A DNA stretch of 64,000 bases, from NCBI GenBank assembly GCA_964527775.1, contig CAZGQS010000012.1, positions 3,577-67,576 on the forward strand, in the 5' to 3' direction. The first letter of the stretch is position 1. The number at the start of each line of letters is the position of its first letter. Below are positions 40,660 through 49,482 of the stretch, one piece after another. Both the position numbers and the translations under genes were made by a program. The notes beneath the pieces are model-generated. The model ran no database searches. It had not been told where the DNA came from and saw only the letters and a program-made list of their open reading frames with translations. The DNA comes from VMCP01 sp964527775. GTDB lineage: Bacteria > Bacteroidota > Bacteroidia > NS11-12g > UBA955.

Positions 40660-41750
40660 TGCAAGTACAATCCAGCGCTCCAAGCAAACTTTGATAAATT
40701 TATATGATAAACGGGTTCCAAACGGAACTCCAACCATTGCTTTCTAGAGTCTAACAAATTCTTCATGTATTGATAACGCAGCATTACCAAGTTTCGACTG
40801 CCAGCATTTTGTCTATTTCCGTATGTATTATCAAAAGGCTCCGATACAAAAAGGTTAGGGGCAAAGGGTGCGGTATACCGTTGGGCAAAAAAGTGACTCA
40901 AAGAAAGAGCGTGTGATTTTCCCGGGGCGTTAAGATAAATATTCGAAAAACTTGCCCAACCTCGGTTGTAAATGCGCATGTTGTTGGGTGAAAAGTCATC
41001 AGAAAGGAGAATATGTGACTCTATGAGACCCAATTTTTGCATTGAAAATCTAATTCCAACCGACGCATTCCATTGATTGATGACGGGTTTTCTTTGTGCC
41101 AATGATTCACCCCCTCGGTGATAAATCATGGAGTTTATGGGGACGGAAATTTGTAAGTGATTTGAATCTTGTCGTTTGAAAAGAAAAGGTTCAATATTTT
41201 GCCCGAAGGATATTATTTCTTGTTGGGAGATGGATGTTTTAGCCATTTGTCGCCAATCAAGCCAAATATCTGCAGATAGTTTTTTTCTCTCGGTTAAATA
41301 CTGAAACCCGTATTCAACGGGACGGGTAATTCGGTTTTCGTAGTTGTAAATGGGTTCTAGAAGTCGGTGTTTGGTTGCTGATTCCAAGGATCCGAAGATC
41401 CATTGGTTTTTTTCGGTGGTGTAATTGTATTGAAGGATGGGAAATACTTTGATGTCTTCAAAACGTCCCCCGAAAGAATAATCCAAAAGAAGTCCAATTT
41501 GAGTGCGTTGGCGCGGATTTGTACCCACTAATTTCAGTTGATTGCCAAAGAGGGTGTAGCCGGGATTAGTAGGTTCGCCCCACTCGTTGTTTTTGAAATA
41601 ATGAAAAGCTTCTATTTTATTGTTTTCCCTTTTCAGCGGTATTTGGTGAAGTGAATGTTTATAGTCAAAATCAAAGGTATGACTGTAGATTTGAGCATCG
41701 GTTTGGCCGAATAGGAAGGCAAATGATAATATGAAAAAGAGTTTTTTCAA
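40647..41750 (-). CDS. Predicted outer-membrane beta-barrel of unknown function
   Basis: A 367-residue exported protein with signal peptide KKLFFILSFAFLFGQTDAQ. The rest shows many amphipathic strands with aromatic residues (YNYTTEKNQWIFGSLESAT, DIWLDWRQMAKTS, SHALSLSHFFAQRY, WLEFRLEPVYHINL) and ends in AWSAGLYLHYQL, a beta-barrel-type C-terminus. I do not recognise a named family. It is the last gene of a minus-strand run after an ABC exporter and a TPR protein (15 bp spacing), so it may serve them as an outer-membrane partner; that is an inference. Its end overlaps the PagL-like gene by 13 bp. Confidence 0.6.
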   Translation of the reverse strand: MKKLFFILSFAFLFGQTDAQIYSHTFDFDYKHSLHQIPLKRENNKIEAFHYFKNNEWGEPTNPGYTLFGNQLKLVGTNPRQRTQIGLLLDYSFGGRFEDIKVFPILQYNYTTEKNQWIFGSLESATKHRLLEPIYNYENRITRPVEYGFQYLTERKKLSADIWLDWRQMAKTSISQQEIISFGQNIEPFLFKRQDSNHLQISVPINSMIYHRGGESLAQRKPVINQWNASVGIRFSMQKLGLIESHILLSDDFSPNNMRIYNRGWASFSNIYLNAPGKSHALSLSHFFAQRYTAPFAPNLFVSEPFDNTYGNRQNAGSRNLVMLRYQYMKNLLDSRKQWLEFRLEPVYHINLSKFAWSAGLYLHYQL

Positions 41751-41765
41751 GTCAATACGAATGTA

Positions 41766-43595
41766 TTAAAAGCCGCGCAGTTTTCGGTATTCTTTTCGTG
41801 CATCAACAATAAAAATGCTGTCGGTATGCTTATCAATGAGAGACTGATAAAGCTCTAATGCCTTGGGTGTGTTTTTGAGTTGATATTGATTTAGTTGAGC
41901 AGCTTCGAAGAGTGCATTATCGTGGAGAATATCATCAGGGTATGCGGCAATGAGAACATCGAATATTTGAGATGCTCTGTCGTAATTTTTGCGCGATTTT
42001 TCAATTTGTGCTTTTCGCATGAGCACTTCATCGCCGAGGGAATGACCGGGAAATTCTATGGTGATTTTGTTGAGGTAATTAAGGGCACTGTCGTTTTGTT
42101 TTTGACGTTGGAAAAGCAGTGCTTTGCCGTAATATTCAAGTGCGGTAAAGTTGGAGTCAACGCCCAAATTGTCAGTGATGCATAATGAAAGTTCCATGGC
42201 ATTGTTGGAGATGAGTCGGGTGGTAGCTCCTTTAAGAACGTCTAATTGCATGTTTGCCCAATCAAAATCTCCTCGATAAAAAGACAATTCGGCCCGTTTA
42301 AATTTTGCCAGTTGACCCATTTCGTCTTCGGTAAATGTTTTCTCCACTTGAGCATAAAGAAGCTCGCTTTTGTAGGTTTGACCGGATTCTGCGAATACAT
42401 CTCCCAGGGTGATTTTTGCTTCGGCGATGATTTTTTTATTCAAATAGGGTGCATCAACATAAGATTGCAACACAGCTGCAGCCGAATCAATATTTTGATA
42501 TTTTTGAGCCCATAACCAAGATAAATTAGATGCATTGGTTAATGTAGTGTTTGATGGTCCGTAGGTTTGAACAAATTTTTTGAGTTCTTGGAAGTACAAT
42601 TCCCAATTTTGCACAAGAGCTAAAGAATCTTGAGCTGATAAAGGCAATAAATCTTGGCTCTGAAGATCAATAAACTTTATATGTTGCCATTTAGCCAGGG
42701 CAAGTTCGTAGTGATAGTTTTCTGATCCTTTCTCTATAACGTATTTGTAACATTTGGCAGCTGTAGAGTAAGCTTCATTTGTAAAACACAATTCGCCCAG
42801 TTCCATCATTCGCTCACCCTCTTCTTGAAGTCTCTTATCTATGGAACGTGTGTAAATGAAGGCTTTTTCCCAATTTTGCAAACTCACGAAGGTCCATTTT
42901 AGCCATTCACTTAAAGAAGTTACAGAAGGATATTGCTGAACTTTTAACAGCAGCATTTCTTGCAAAGCCACAATATCTGCAGAGTCGGTTACGTAAACAT
43001 CGAATATTTGTTTGAGCTGGTCGTATTTGACGTTTGAACGCACCATCAGATCAATGTACCTTTCCAACGCCTTGAATCTTTGCCCATTTTCAAGGTAGAT
43101 TAAGGCAATTTCATTTGATATTTGGGGGTCTTCCCCGTAAATCTGTTCTGTTTTTTGAAGGACATCTATGGCGGCATCTAACATATTTCGAGTCCTAAAT
43201 TGTTGAGATGCTTGGAAGGCCAAATTTGGATTTTGGGTGGTTTTTTGGACAATAAATTGGTATAGTTTATCGTAATCTTTAGACTCCTCTGGCATTTGGG
43301 AGAGAATCCAACATTGGTCTACGATATAAGGCAACGGATTTGAGGCCTTTTTTGCAAACTTTTGGGTGGTTTTTAACGCTTTTTTGTGCTGTTTTAGTTG
43401 GTTTAGCGATAGGATGTAGTTGTTGTATATCGCTGGATTGTTGGAGTTTGTTTCTATTAAGTCTTCGTAAATAAGCAGGGCTTTTTCATATTCTTTTTGT
43501 TCAAATAACTGTTGGGCCAAGAACTCTTTGGCTTGTGCGAAAAGCTTAAGATTCGCAGCGATGAACAGAATAAATATGATGAATTGGCGCTTCAA
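41766..43595 (-). CDS. Exported TPR protein
   Basis: A 609-residue protein with a signal peptide (FIIFILFIAANLKLFAQA) followed by many TPR helices: LFEQKEYEKALLIYEDLIE, YNNYILSLNQLKQHKKALKT, and further C-terminal ones SALNYLNKITIEFPGHSLG, KNYDRASQIFDVLIAAYP and NTPKALELYQSLIDKH. Periplasmic TPR proteins hold partners together. No further domain is seen. It lies between the ABC exporter (9 bp before it) and the predicted barrel (15 bp after it), so the three are probably one operon. Close relatives exist in Bacteroidota genomes as uncharacterised TPR proteins; no function is assigned. Confidence 0.7.
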   Translation of the reverse strand: MKRQFIIFILFIAANLKLFAQAKEFLAQQLFEQKEYEKALLIYEDLIETNSNNPAIYNNYILSLNQLKQHKKALKTTQKFAKKASNPLPYIVDQCWILSQMPEESKDYDKLYQFIVQKTTQNPNLAFQASQQFRTRNMLDAAIDVLQKTEQIYGEDPQISNEIALIYLENGQRFKALERYIDLMVRSNVKYDQLKQIFDVYVTDSADIVALQEMLLLKVQQYPSVTSLSEWLKWTFVSLQNWEKAFIYTRSIDKRLQEEGERMMELGELCFTNEAYSTAAKCYKYVIEKGSENYHYELALAKWQHIKFIDLQSQDLLPLSAQDSLALVQNWELYFQELKKFVQTYGPSNTTLTNASNLSWLWAQKYQNIDSAAAVLQSYVDAPYLNKKIIAEAKITLGDVFAESGQTYKSELLYAQVEKTFTEDEMGQLAKFKRAELSFYRGDFDWANMQLDVLKGATTRLISNNAMELSLCITDNLGVDSNFTALEYYGKALLFQRQKQNDSALNYLNKITIEFPGHSLGDEVLMRKAQIEKSRKNYDRASQIFDVLIAAYPDDILHDNALFEAAQLNQYQLKNTPKALELYQSLIDKHTDSIFIVDARKEYRKLRGF

Positions 43596-43604
43596 TTGAA
43601 ATTG

Positions 43605-45458
43605 TTAGTCAAAGTACTCGTTGGGTTCCATTTGGCGATCTACCATTGTTTTGTAAATTCCGTTTGGCAATTTAATCAGTTCTTGGTGATTTCCTTGTTC
43701 AATGATTTGTCCGTGTTTGAGAACCAAGATTTGATCTGCGTTGCGAATGGTACTCAAACGGTGAGCAATAACCACAGAGGTTCTGTTTTTCATCAACTTA
43801 TTGAGTGCCATTTGAACTTTTTCTTCGCTTTCAGAGTCAAGGGCTGAGGTTGCTTCATCTAAAATCAGAATATCTGGGTTTCTCAAGATGGCTCTGGCTA
43901 TGGCTATTCGTTGTTTTTGTCCGCCAGAAAGTTTCATTCCACGGTCGCCTACCAAAGTTTGATATTTTTCTGGGAAAGAATCAATAAACTCGCCGGCAAA
44001 AGCTTCTTTTGCGGCTTGATGAACTTGGTCTTCGGTAGCGTCAGGGTTTCCGTAAAGGATGTTGTCGTAAATGCTTCCCCCGAAAAGAATAACCTCTTGG
44101 GGAACCAAGGCAAAATGTCCGCGGTAAACCGGCAACCATTCTTTTTGGACGGGAATTTCTCCGAGATATATTTGTCCGGAAGTAGGCTGATAAAACTGAT
44201 ACAAGAGGGCGGCGATGGTTGATTTACCGGAACCTGAGGGCCCCACAATAGCCACGGTACTTCCGGGTTTGAGGTTAAAGGAAATGCCTTTCAGCACTTC
44301 AACTTCTGGACGGGAGGGGTAAGCAAATCGGATCTCATTGAAAATCAGATTATTTTTGAATAGATTTTCAGGTTTATGAAGATTAGAATTAGCTAGTTGT
44401 TGAGCTGAAAGTTCGGCCTCAATTGGGGTTTCTATAAGATCCAGAACCCTTTCAATAGCGCCAAGGGTTTTTTGGATTTGGACAAACTGTTCAGCCATTC
44501 CACCGATGCTAGATCCCACGAAAGCGGTTAAGAGCATGAAATTGAATAGTTGTCCGATAGCGATGGTGCCTTCTTGAACCATTCCAAGTCCCATAAAAAT
44601 GAGCCAAACGATGGCACCGAACATACAAACGATGATGAAGGAGGAGAAAGCACCTCTCCAATAGCCGCGCTTGATGCTTTCTTTTTTGAGGAATTCGGCA
44701 TTTGTTGAAAAGCGGTTAAACTCAAAATTTTCGTTGGTAAAGGCTTTGACGTTCACAATTCCCGAAACAGATTCTTCAACAATGCTGTTGTTGGTGGCCG
44801 TGATATCTTGAACTTCTTTAGAGACTTTACGAATGAATTTCCCAAAGAAAAGAGCAATAACAATGATGGGCGGAATGCTCAAAAGCATGTAGAAGGCTAG
44901 ATGCGTGGAAGTAGTAAAGATGAGAATAAGTCCACCAATCATGATCAATATTTGCCTGATAAACATGGCAATATTGGTGGTGAAAGTATCTTGTATTTGA
45001 GCGATGTCTGCGCTGAAACGGCTGATGATCTCACCGGTTCTATTTTGACCGAAGAAATTTAATGCTTGTCCTGTAACTGAGCGGAAAAGGTCTTTTCTAA
45101 GTCCTAAGGTCATGTCTTCGGTAACACGCACGTAGATAGAAATTCTGAGAAAAGAGAAAACGGCTTGAACAATGAAAAGGTAGATAAACCAATAGGCAAC
45201 TTCGGTGAGGGTGGATGTATCAGGAGCCTTTGAAATACTTCCTTCTTTGTATACGAATACGCCGTCCATCATGTCGCCAATGAGCTTTGGAAAAAGCACC
45301 GAAGCACCGGCGGATATTGCTAGAAAAAGAGTTCCGAGAGCGAAAAGCCATCGGTTTGTTTTAGACATGTATCGAAAAAGCCTGAACGATTTACGAAAGG
45401 CGTCTGCGGTGAGTTTGGTTTTTGGTAGATCGCGTGGTGGTTCTCTTCTTGATGACAT
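43605..45458 (-). CDS. MsbA-like ABC exporter (half transporter)
   Basis: A 617-residue half transporter from ATG 45458 (the frame reaches TTG 45482 but starts better at MSSRREPP). Six membrane helices (for example WLFALGTLFLAISAGASVLF, IVCMFGAIVWLIFMGL) lie before an ATPase domain with Walker A GPSGSGKST, Q-loop VPQEVILF, signature LSGGQKQR, Walker B ILILDEATSALD and H-loop IAHRLSTIRN. It works as a dimer to export lipids, peptides or drugs. The substrate is not known; the TPR and barrel genes downstream suggest transport beyond the inner membrane, which is an inference. A second exporter at 49483 is a clear paralog. Confidence 0.9.
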   Translation of the reverse strand: MSSRREPPRDLPKTKLTADAFRKSFRLFRYMSKTNRWLFALGTLFLAISAGASVLFPKLIGDMMDGVFVYKEGSISKAPDTSTLTEVAYWFIYLFIVQAVFSFLRISIYVRVTEDMTLGLRKDLFRSVTGQALNFFGQNRTGEIISRFSADIAQIQDTFTTNIAMFIRQILIMIGGLILIFTTSTHLAFYMLLSIPPIIVIALFFGKFIRKVSKEVQDITATNNSIVEESVSGIVNVKAFTNENFEFNRFSTNAEFLKKESIKRGYWRGAFSSFIIVCMFGAIVWLIFMGLGMVQEGTIAIGQLFNFMLLTAFVGSSIGGMAEQFVQIQKTLGAIERVLDLIETPIEAELSAQQLANSNLHKPENLFKNNLIFNEIRFAYPSRPEVEVLKGISFNLKPGSTVAIVGPSGSGKSTIAALLYQFYQPTSGQIYLGEIPVQKEWLPVYRGHFALVPQEVILFGGSIYDNILYGNPDATEDQVHQAAKEAFAGEFIDSFPEKYQTLVGDRGMKLSGGQKQRIAIARAILRNPDILILDEATSALDSESEEKVQMALNKLMKNRTSVVIAHRLSTIRNADQILVLKHGQIIEQGNHQELIKLPNGIYKTMVDRQMEPNEYFD

Positions 45459-45535
45459 TGTGGGTGCGAAAATTGCAAACAAAGGTCGTTAATTTTTATG
45501 GGGGATTTACGCGGATATCGTGTAGTGATTTAAAA

Positions 45536-46198
45536 ATGTCGATAGATTTATTGGGTTTATTGATGCCGCGATATTGCGTGGTATGCAATCAGGTTGTTTG
45601 GGGTGAATATGAGCGATTTTTTTGTTTGTCGTGTTATTCATCTATGCCTTTTTCACGGGGTGGTAGATTGGAAGATTATTTGGGAAAGCGAATGTCTGTG
45701 GAAAGGGCATTTTCACTGTTAGAATATACGAAGGGCTCTGGATTTGCTGAGGTTTTTAAAGAAATAAAATACAGGGATAACGCTGAATTGGCTTTGTTTA
45801 TGGGGAAGTTAATGGGATACAAGTTGCTTGCTTTGGGGTGGCCCAGAGGATTGACTTTTGTTCCTATTCCTATGTCAAGATGGAAAAAACTTCGCAGGGG
45901 ATATAATCAAGCTGAATTATTGGCAAGAGGTGTTTCACAGGTCATGGGAGGAAATTTGGAGTTGAAATTGTTGACGAAATCTTCGAATACAGTGTCTCAA
46001 ACTTTGATGGGTAGATGGGAAAGATGGTTGAATTCAAAGGGCATTTACACGGTAATTGAGGGAATGAAATTAGCGCCGAATTTGGTTTTAGTGGATGACA
46101 TTGTAACCACAGGAGCTACTATTGATTCTTGTAGAATGATGTTGCAGCGTCATTATGATGTCAAGGTATGGGTGGTGTCTTTGGGTTTTACGCCTTGA
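45536..46198 (+). CDS. comF: ComF-family phosphoribosyltransferase-like protein
   Basis: A 220-residue protein. It has an N-terminal zinc finger (MPRYCVVCNQVV, then FFCLSCYSS), VPIPMSRWKKLRRGYNQAEL with the ComF signature, and the PRPP-binding loop LVLVDDIVTTGATIDSC. ComF proteins are needed for DNA uptake in competent bacteria, helping bring single-stranded DNA into the cytoplasm, though whether this organism is competent is not known. ATG 45536 is preferred; the upstream frame to 45422 overlaps the divergent ABC gene. The promoter of the T9SS gene lies in its last codons. Confidence 0.88.
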   Translation: MSIDLLGLLMPRYCVVCNQVVWGEYERFFCLSCYSSMPFSRGGRLEDYLGKRMSVERAFSLLEYTKGSGFAEVFKEIKYRDNAELALFMGKLMGYKLLALGWPRGLTFVPIPMSRWKKLRRGYNQAELLARGVSQVMGGNLELKLLTKSSNTVSQTLMGRWERWLNSKGIYTVIEGMKLAPNLVLVDDIVTTGATIDSCRMMLQRHYDVKVWVVSLGFTP

Positions 46199-46212
46199 TT
46201 CCCTTATTTTTG
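46181..46212 (+). promoter_or_regulatory. Promoter of the T9SS cargo gene
   Basis: TTG at 46181-46183, 21-bp spacer, TATTTTTG at 46205-46212; ATG 46234 follows after 21 bp. The -33 part lies in the end of comF. Confidence 0.6.
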
Positions 46213-46233
46213 TTTAATTTATATAATTACAGC

Positions 46234-49200
46234 ATGAAGAGAATAGTACTATTTACTATGGCGGTAGTAGGTTTAATCGCAAACGGTTGGGCTCAACGTA
46301 CGTCACAAGGCTTATCTGGGGTATTAGTACCGCAATACATGAGCAGCGGAACCAGCAGTACACGAATACCGGTATATGCCCGAATGAGGGTGGGGTTTTT
46401 AATGCCCAACAGGAGTTACAAATACACGGTTCAAACCATTTCTAATGCAGATTTAAACACAACATCTCTTCATCCTGGAAAAGGTGGCTCAGTTTACATT
46501 GACAACAGTAACAATTATACATACAGCACATCAGCTGATTTTTCTACAAGTTCTGGATATGGTACATTAACCAGTAACATGATGGGTGAATATGAAGGTT
46601 GGTTTGGCGTTGTTGGTTCTGGAGACCATAGCAATGGTGATGTTGTTTATCTAGCAATCAGTTTGATTAGTTCGTCAAACGATACCATGTTATACTATTG
46701 TGCTGACTCTTTGACGGTTTTGGATTTAGGTACATCATCTAACCAAGCTTCTGCAGTTTATGGGAAATGTGTTGCAGATACAATGGGTTTTGTAGCCATG
46801 TATGATTCATATCAATCTATGGGTAGACCATTGTATGTTACATCTGTTGAGGGAAATAAATATGCAGGTTCAAGTTTAAGCAATTTAGCTTCTTTCTATA
46901 ATAATAACGTTTTCAAGAAAAATAGTGTTTGGGGTGCAATCATTCCAAATTCTTTGGATTCTGGGGTTCGTGCAATTACTCATTTTTCCTCTGCAGGTAC
47001 CGTAACATATACGAACAGAGATCCTGATGGACAATGGGGTGTGGGTAATATCAAAACTGCCAAACTATCGTCAGGTGGTTCAGCGGTCGTATTGACCGAA
47101 GATGAGGCGCCATTAGTTGAACCAGTAGTTGATTTTTGGCGTGCAACTTCTAATTCTAGAGAAGGCGTTACGAAACATCAACTTTTAGTAACTCGTAAGT
47201 ATAGTAATTCTGCTGATCAAAGCATTCGAGTAACCGTTTCGGGTGGAACTGCTGGTAAGAATTCAGACTATATTGTGGCTGACTCACAAATTATTGTTTT
47301 CAAACCTGGTAAGGTTTTTTCAGATACTGTAAATATTACGGTGGTTGATGATCAATTGGCTGAGTCAACTGAAGATTATGTATTTCGCTTAGGAAGTCCT
47401 TCAAATTGCAAAATTGGCCGTGAGAATTTCCACACGGTTAACTTAATTGATAATGACGTAGCAAATATTTCTTTCAAGAGTAAAGAAATTAAAGTTGATG
47501 AGGGAAGCGGCTCAGTTAAAATTCAAGTGAATACAGACTTGGCTATGTCTGCAGCTACTAAAATAAGAATGTTGATCAAGAAGACGGGTGATAGTACGTA
47601 TGTCCCTGCAGAATTCTATTTGAGTCACAACACCTATAAAGACACGGTTTTTGACATTGGTAAAAGTAATGGAAAAGATTCGGTGGTAATCACTGCAAAG
47701 ATATTTGAAGACGTTCAAGCTGACCCTAATGATACCATAGATTTGGTTATTCGCAAGGTGAGCGGTTTTGGGGTTTTAAAGGATACTACATTGCGTATTG
47801 TATTGATTGACAATGATGGTCCAACTACCATCAAGATGTTAACCAATAAGATGACCATCAAAGAGAGTGATGGAAGTGTGGATGTAAAGGTTGTTATTAC
47901 CAATAGAAAAGCTGCAGGTGGAGATTTTGCTTTACGTTTGGTTACTGCTGAAAGTTCAGCTAAAGAAAGTTTAGACCTTAAGTTTAATCCAACTTCTCAA
48001 TTGCGTTCAATAAGTTCTTCTACTCCAGACACAATGATTTTTACTATTCCAATAATTGATGATCTTGATTATGAAGGAACAGAATCAATGAAGTTTGGAT
48101 TAATCAATGTATCAAATACCATTATTGCAAAGCCTGATACCACTCGTATCATGATTTTGGATAACGATTTGCCAATTTATACCATTGGAAAAATCAACAA
48201 GCAAACGAAAGCTGATGGCACCATGGATTCAAGCGGAGTTGCTTGCAGAGTAAGAGGTGTTGTTTACGGTGTAAATACCAGAAGTTCAGGACTAGGTTTC
48301 ACATTAAGAGACCAAACGGGTGGTATTAATGTGTATTCACCTGTTAAGAACTTTGGCTATGTAGTGAGTGAAGGAGATTCAATTTTAGTGCAAGGTAAAG
48401 TTTCTCAATTCCAAGGTACAGGTCAAATGGATTTTGTTGATACCATCATTTGGTATTCTTCTGGAAATAAAATAAAAACCCCAACTGTTGTTACTGATAT
48501 CAACGAAAAGTCAGAAGCGGATTTGGTTCAAATGCGCAGAGTGATATTGGTTGATGCTGCAGAATGGCCAACAAGTGCTTTGAACGCTAATGGTTTTGCT
48601 TATGTTCGTATAACAACTACAGATGGCTTAGTGGATACTTTAAATATTGATGCTGAAACAAACATTGATGGTACTCCTGCACCCGTTGGTTATTTCAATG
48701 TAACAGGTATAGGCGTTCAGTTTGATAATAAAGCGCCATACAAAGAGAAATATTACCTTGCTCCCCGTTCATTGAACGACTTTGCAGTGGCCTCACTTCC
48801 TGTGGTAAGATTCTTAAAGACAGCTGATCAAGTGACAGAATTGGCAGATTCATTCTTGATGGAAATGAGTATTTTGCCAACAGATGAGAACTTCTCTTAT
48901 GATGTTGTTTGTATTGGTGGAACTGCAGTATCGCCTCAAGATTATGATTTTGTTACTCGCACTATTAATGTAAAGAAGAACAATAATTACTACGCAATTA
49001 AAGCCAATATTTCAGACGATACTGAAGCAGATGGTGACAAAACTTTGATTTTTGCTATACGAAATGTGAAAGGACCTGGTGCCATTGGACGTGATTCTGT
49101 TATTACTTTGACGATCAAAGACAATGAAGCGTCTTCAGTTAAAACATTTGGTCAAGGTTCAATCAGCATGTATCCTAATCCGAGCAAGGGTCAGTTTGTA

Positions 49201-49413
49201 GTAAGAGATATGAACGGGCAGATTGCAAAAGTTCAGATTTTGGATTTGAATGGTAAATTAGTTTACGAGACTTCAGAGGCTAATGGTGTTTCTAACACCA
49301 TGACTATGGAAAAATCATTCCAATTTGATTTGACCGGTATGTCAGGTATATATATCATTAGTGCGGAGACCCAAAATGGCTCGGTTTACACTGAGAGATT
49401 GGTGGTTCAATAA
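46234..49413 (+). CDS. Large T9SS-secreted Calx-beta/OB-fold protein
   Basis: A 1059-residue surface protein. Signal peptide (IVLFTMAVVGLIANGWAQ), an unrecognised region to about residue 290, Calx-beta-like domains at ~298-405 (end LIDNDVANI), ~410-520 and ~530-645 (each ending in LIDNDGP or ILDNDLP), an OB-fold region at ~650-850 (CRVRGVVYGVNTRSSGLGF, GDSILVQGKVSQFQGTGQMD) resembling that of secreted nuclease-like and DUF5689 proteins, another Calx-beta-like domain to ~970 (LTIKDNEA), and a type A T9SS sorting domain (SMYPNPSKGQFVV to GIYIISAETQNG). It is secreted and attached to the cell surface, perhaps for adhesion or Ca2+ binding; no enzyme is evident. Strong terminator after it. Confidence 0.85.
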   Translation: MKRIVLFTMAVVGLIANGWAQRTSQGLSGVLVPQYMSSGTSSTRIPVYARMRVGFLMPNRSYKYTVQTISNADLNTTSLHPGKGGSVYIDNSNNYTYSTSADFSTSSGYGTLTSNMMGEYEGWFGVVGSGDHSNGDVVYLAISLISSSNDTMLYYCADSLTVLDLGTSSNQASAVYGKCVADTMGFVAMYDSYQSMGRPLYVTSVEGNKYAGSSLSNLASFYNNNVFKKNSVWGAIIPNSLDSGVRAITHFSSAGTVTYTNRDPDGQWGVGNIKTAKLSSGGSAVVLTEDEAPLVEPVVDFWRATSNSREGVTKHQLLVTRKYSNSADQSIRVTVSGGTAGKNSDYIVADSQIIVFKPGKVFSDTVNITVVDDQLAESTEDYVFRLGSPSNCKIGRENFHTVNLIDNDVANISFKSKEIKVDEGSGSVKIQVNTDLAMSAATKIRMLIKKTGDSTYVPAEFYLSHNTYKDTVFDIGKSNGKDSVVITAKIFEDVQADPNDTIDLVIRKVSGFGVLKDTTLRIVLIDNDGPTTIKMLTNKMTIKESDGSVDVKVVITNRKAAGGDFALRLVTAESSAKESLDLKFNPTSQLRSISSSTPDTMIFTIPIIDDLDYEGTESMKFGLINVSNTIIAKPDTTRIMILDNDLPIYTIGKINKQTKADGTMDSSGVACRVRGVVYGVNTRSSGLGFTLRDQTGGINVYSPVKNFGYVVSEGDSILVQGKVSQFQGTGQMDFVDTIIWYSSGNKIKTPTVVTDINEKSEADLVQMRRVILVDAAEWPTSALNANGFAYVRITTTDGLVDTLNIDAETNIDGTPAPVGYFNVTGIGVQFDNKAPYKEKYYLAPRSLNDFAVASLPVVRFLKTADQVTELADSFLMEMSILPTDENFSYDVVCIGGTAVSPQDYDFVTRTINVKKNNNYYAIKANISDDTEADGDKTLIFAIRNVKGPGAIGRDSVITLTIKDNEASSVKTFGQGSISMYPNPSKGQFVVRDMNGQIAKVQILDLNGKLVYETSEANGVSNTMTMEKSFQFDLTGMSGIYIISAETQNGSVYTERLVVQ

Positions 49414-49439
49414 TCCTGCTTTTGTTTTGACTTTATAGG

Positions 49440-49464
49440 AAGGGAGCCCACGGGCTCCCTTTTT
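49440..49464 (+). terminator. Terminator of the T9SS cargo gene
   Basis: Stem AAGGGAGCC/GGCTCCCTT with loop CACG, followed by TTTTT. The next gene's -7 box starts just behind it. Confidence 0.88.
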
Positions 49465-49467
49465 CAT

Positions 49468-49475
49468 TATCTTTG
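49468..49475 (+). promoter_or_regulatory. -7 box before the second ABC exporter
   Basis: TATCTTTG fits TAnnTTTG and lies 7 bp before TTG 49483. No TTG at the -33 spacing (that region is the terminator stem). Short or absent leader if used. Confidence 0.35.
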
Positions 49476-49482
49476 TTTGGTC

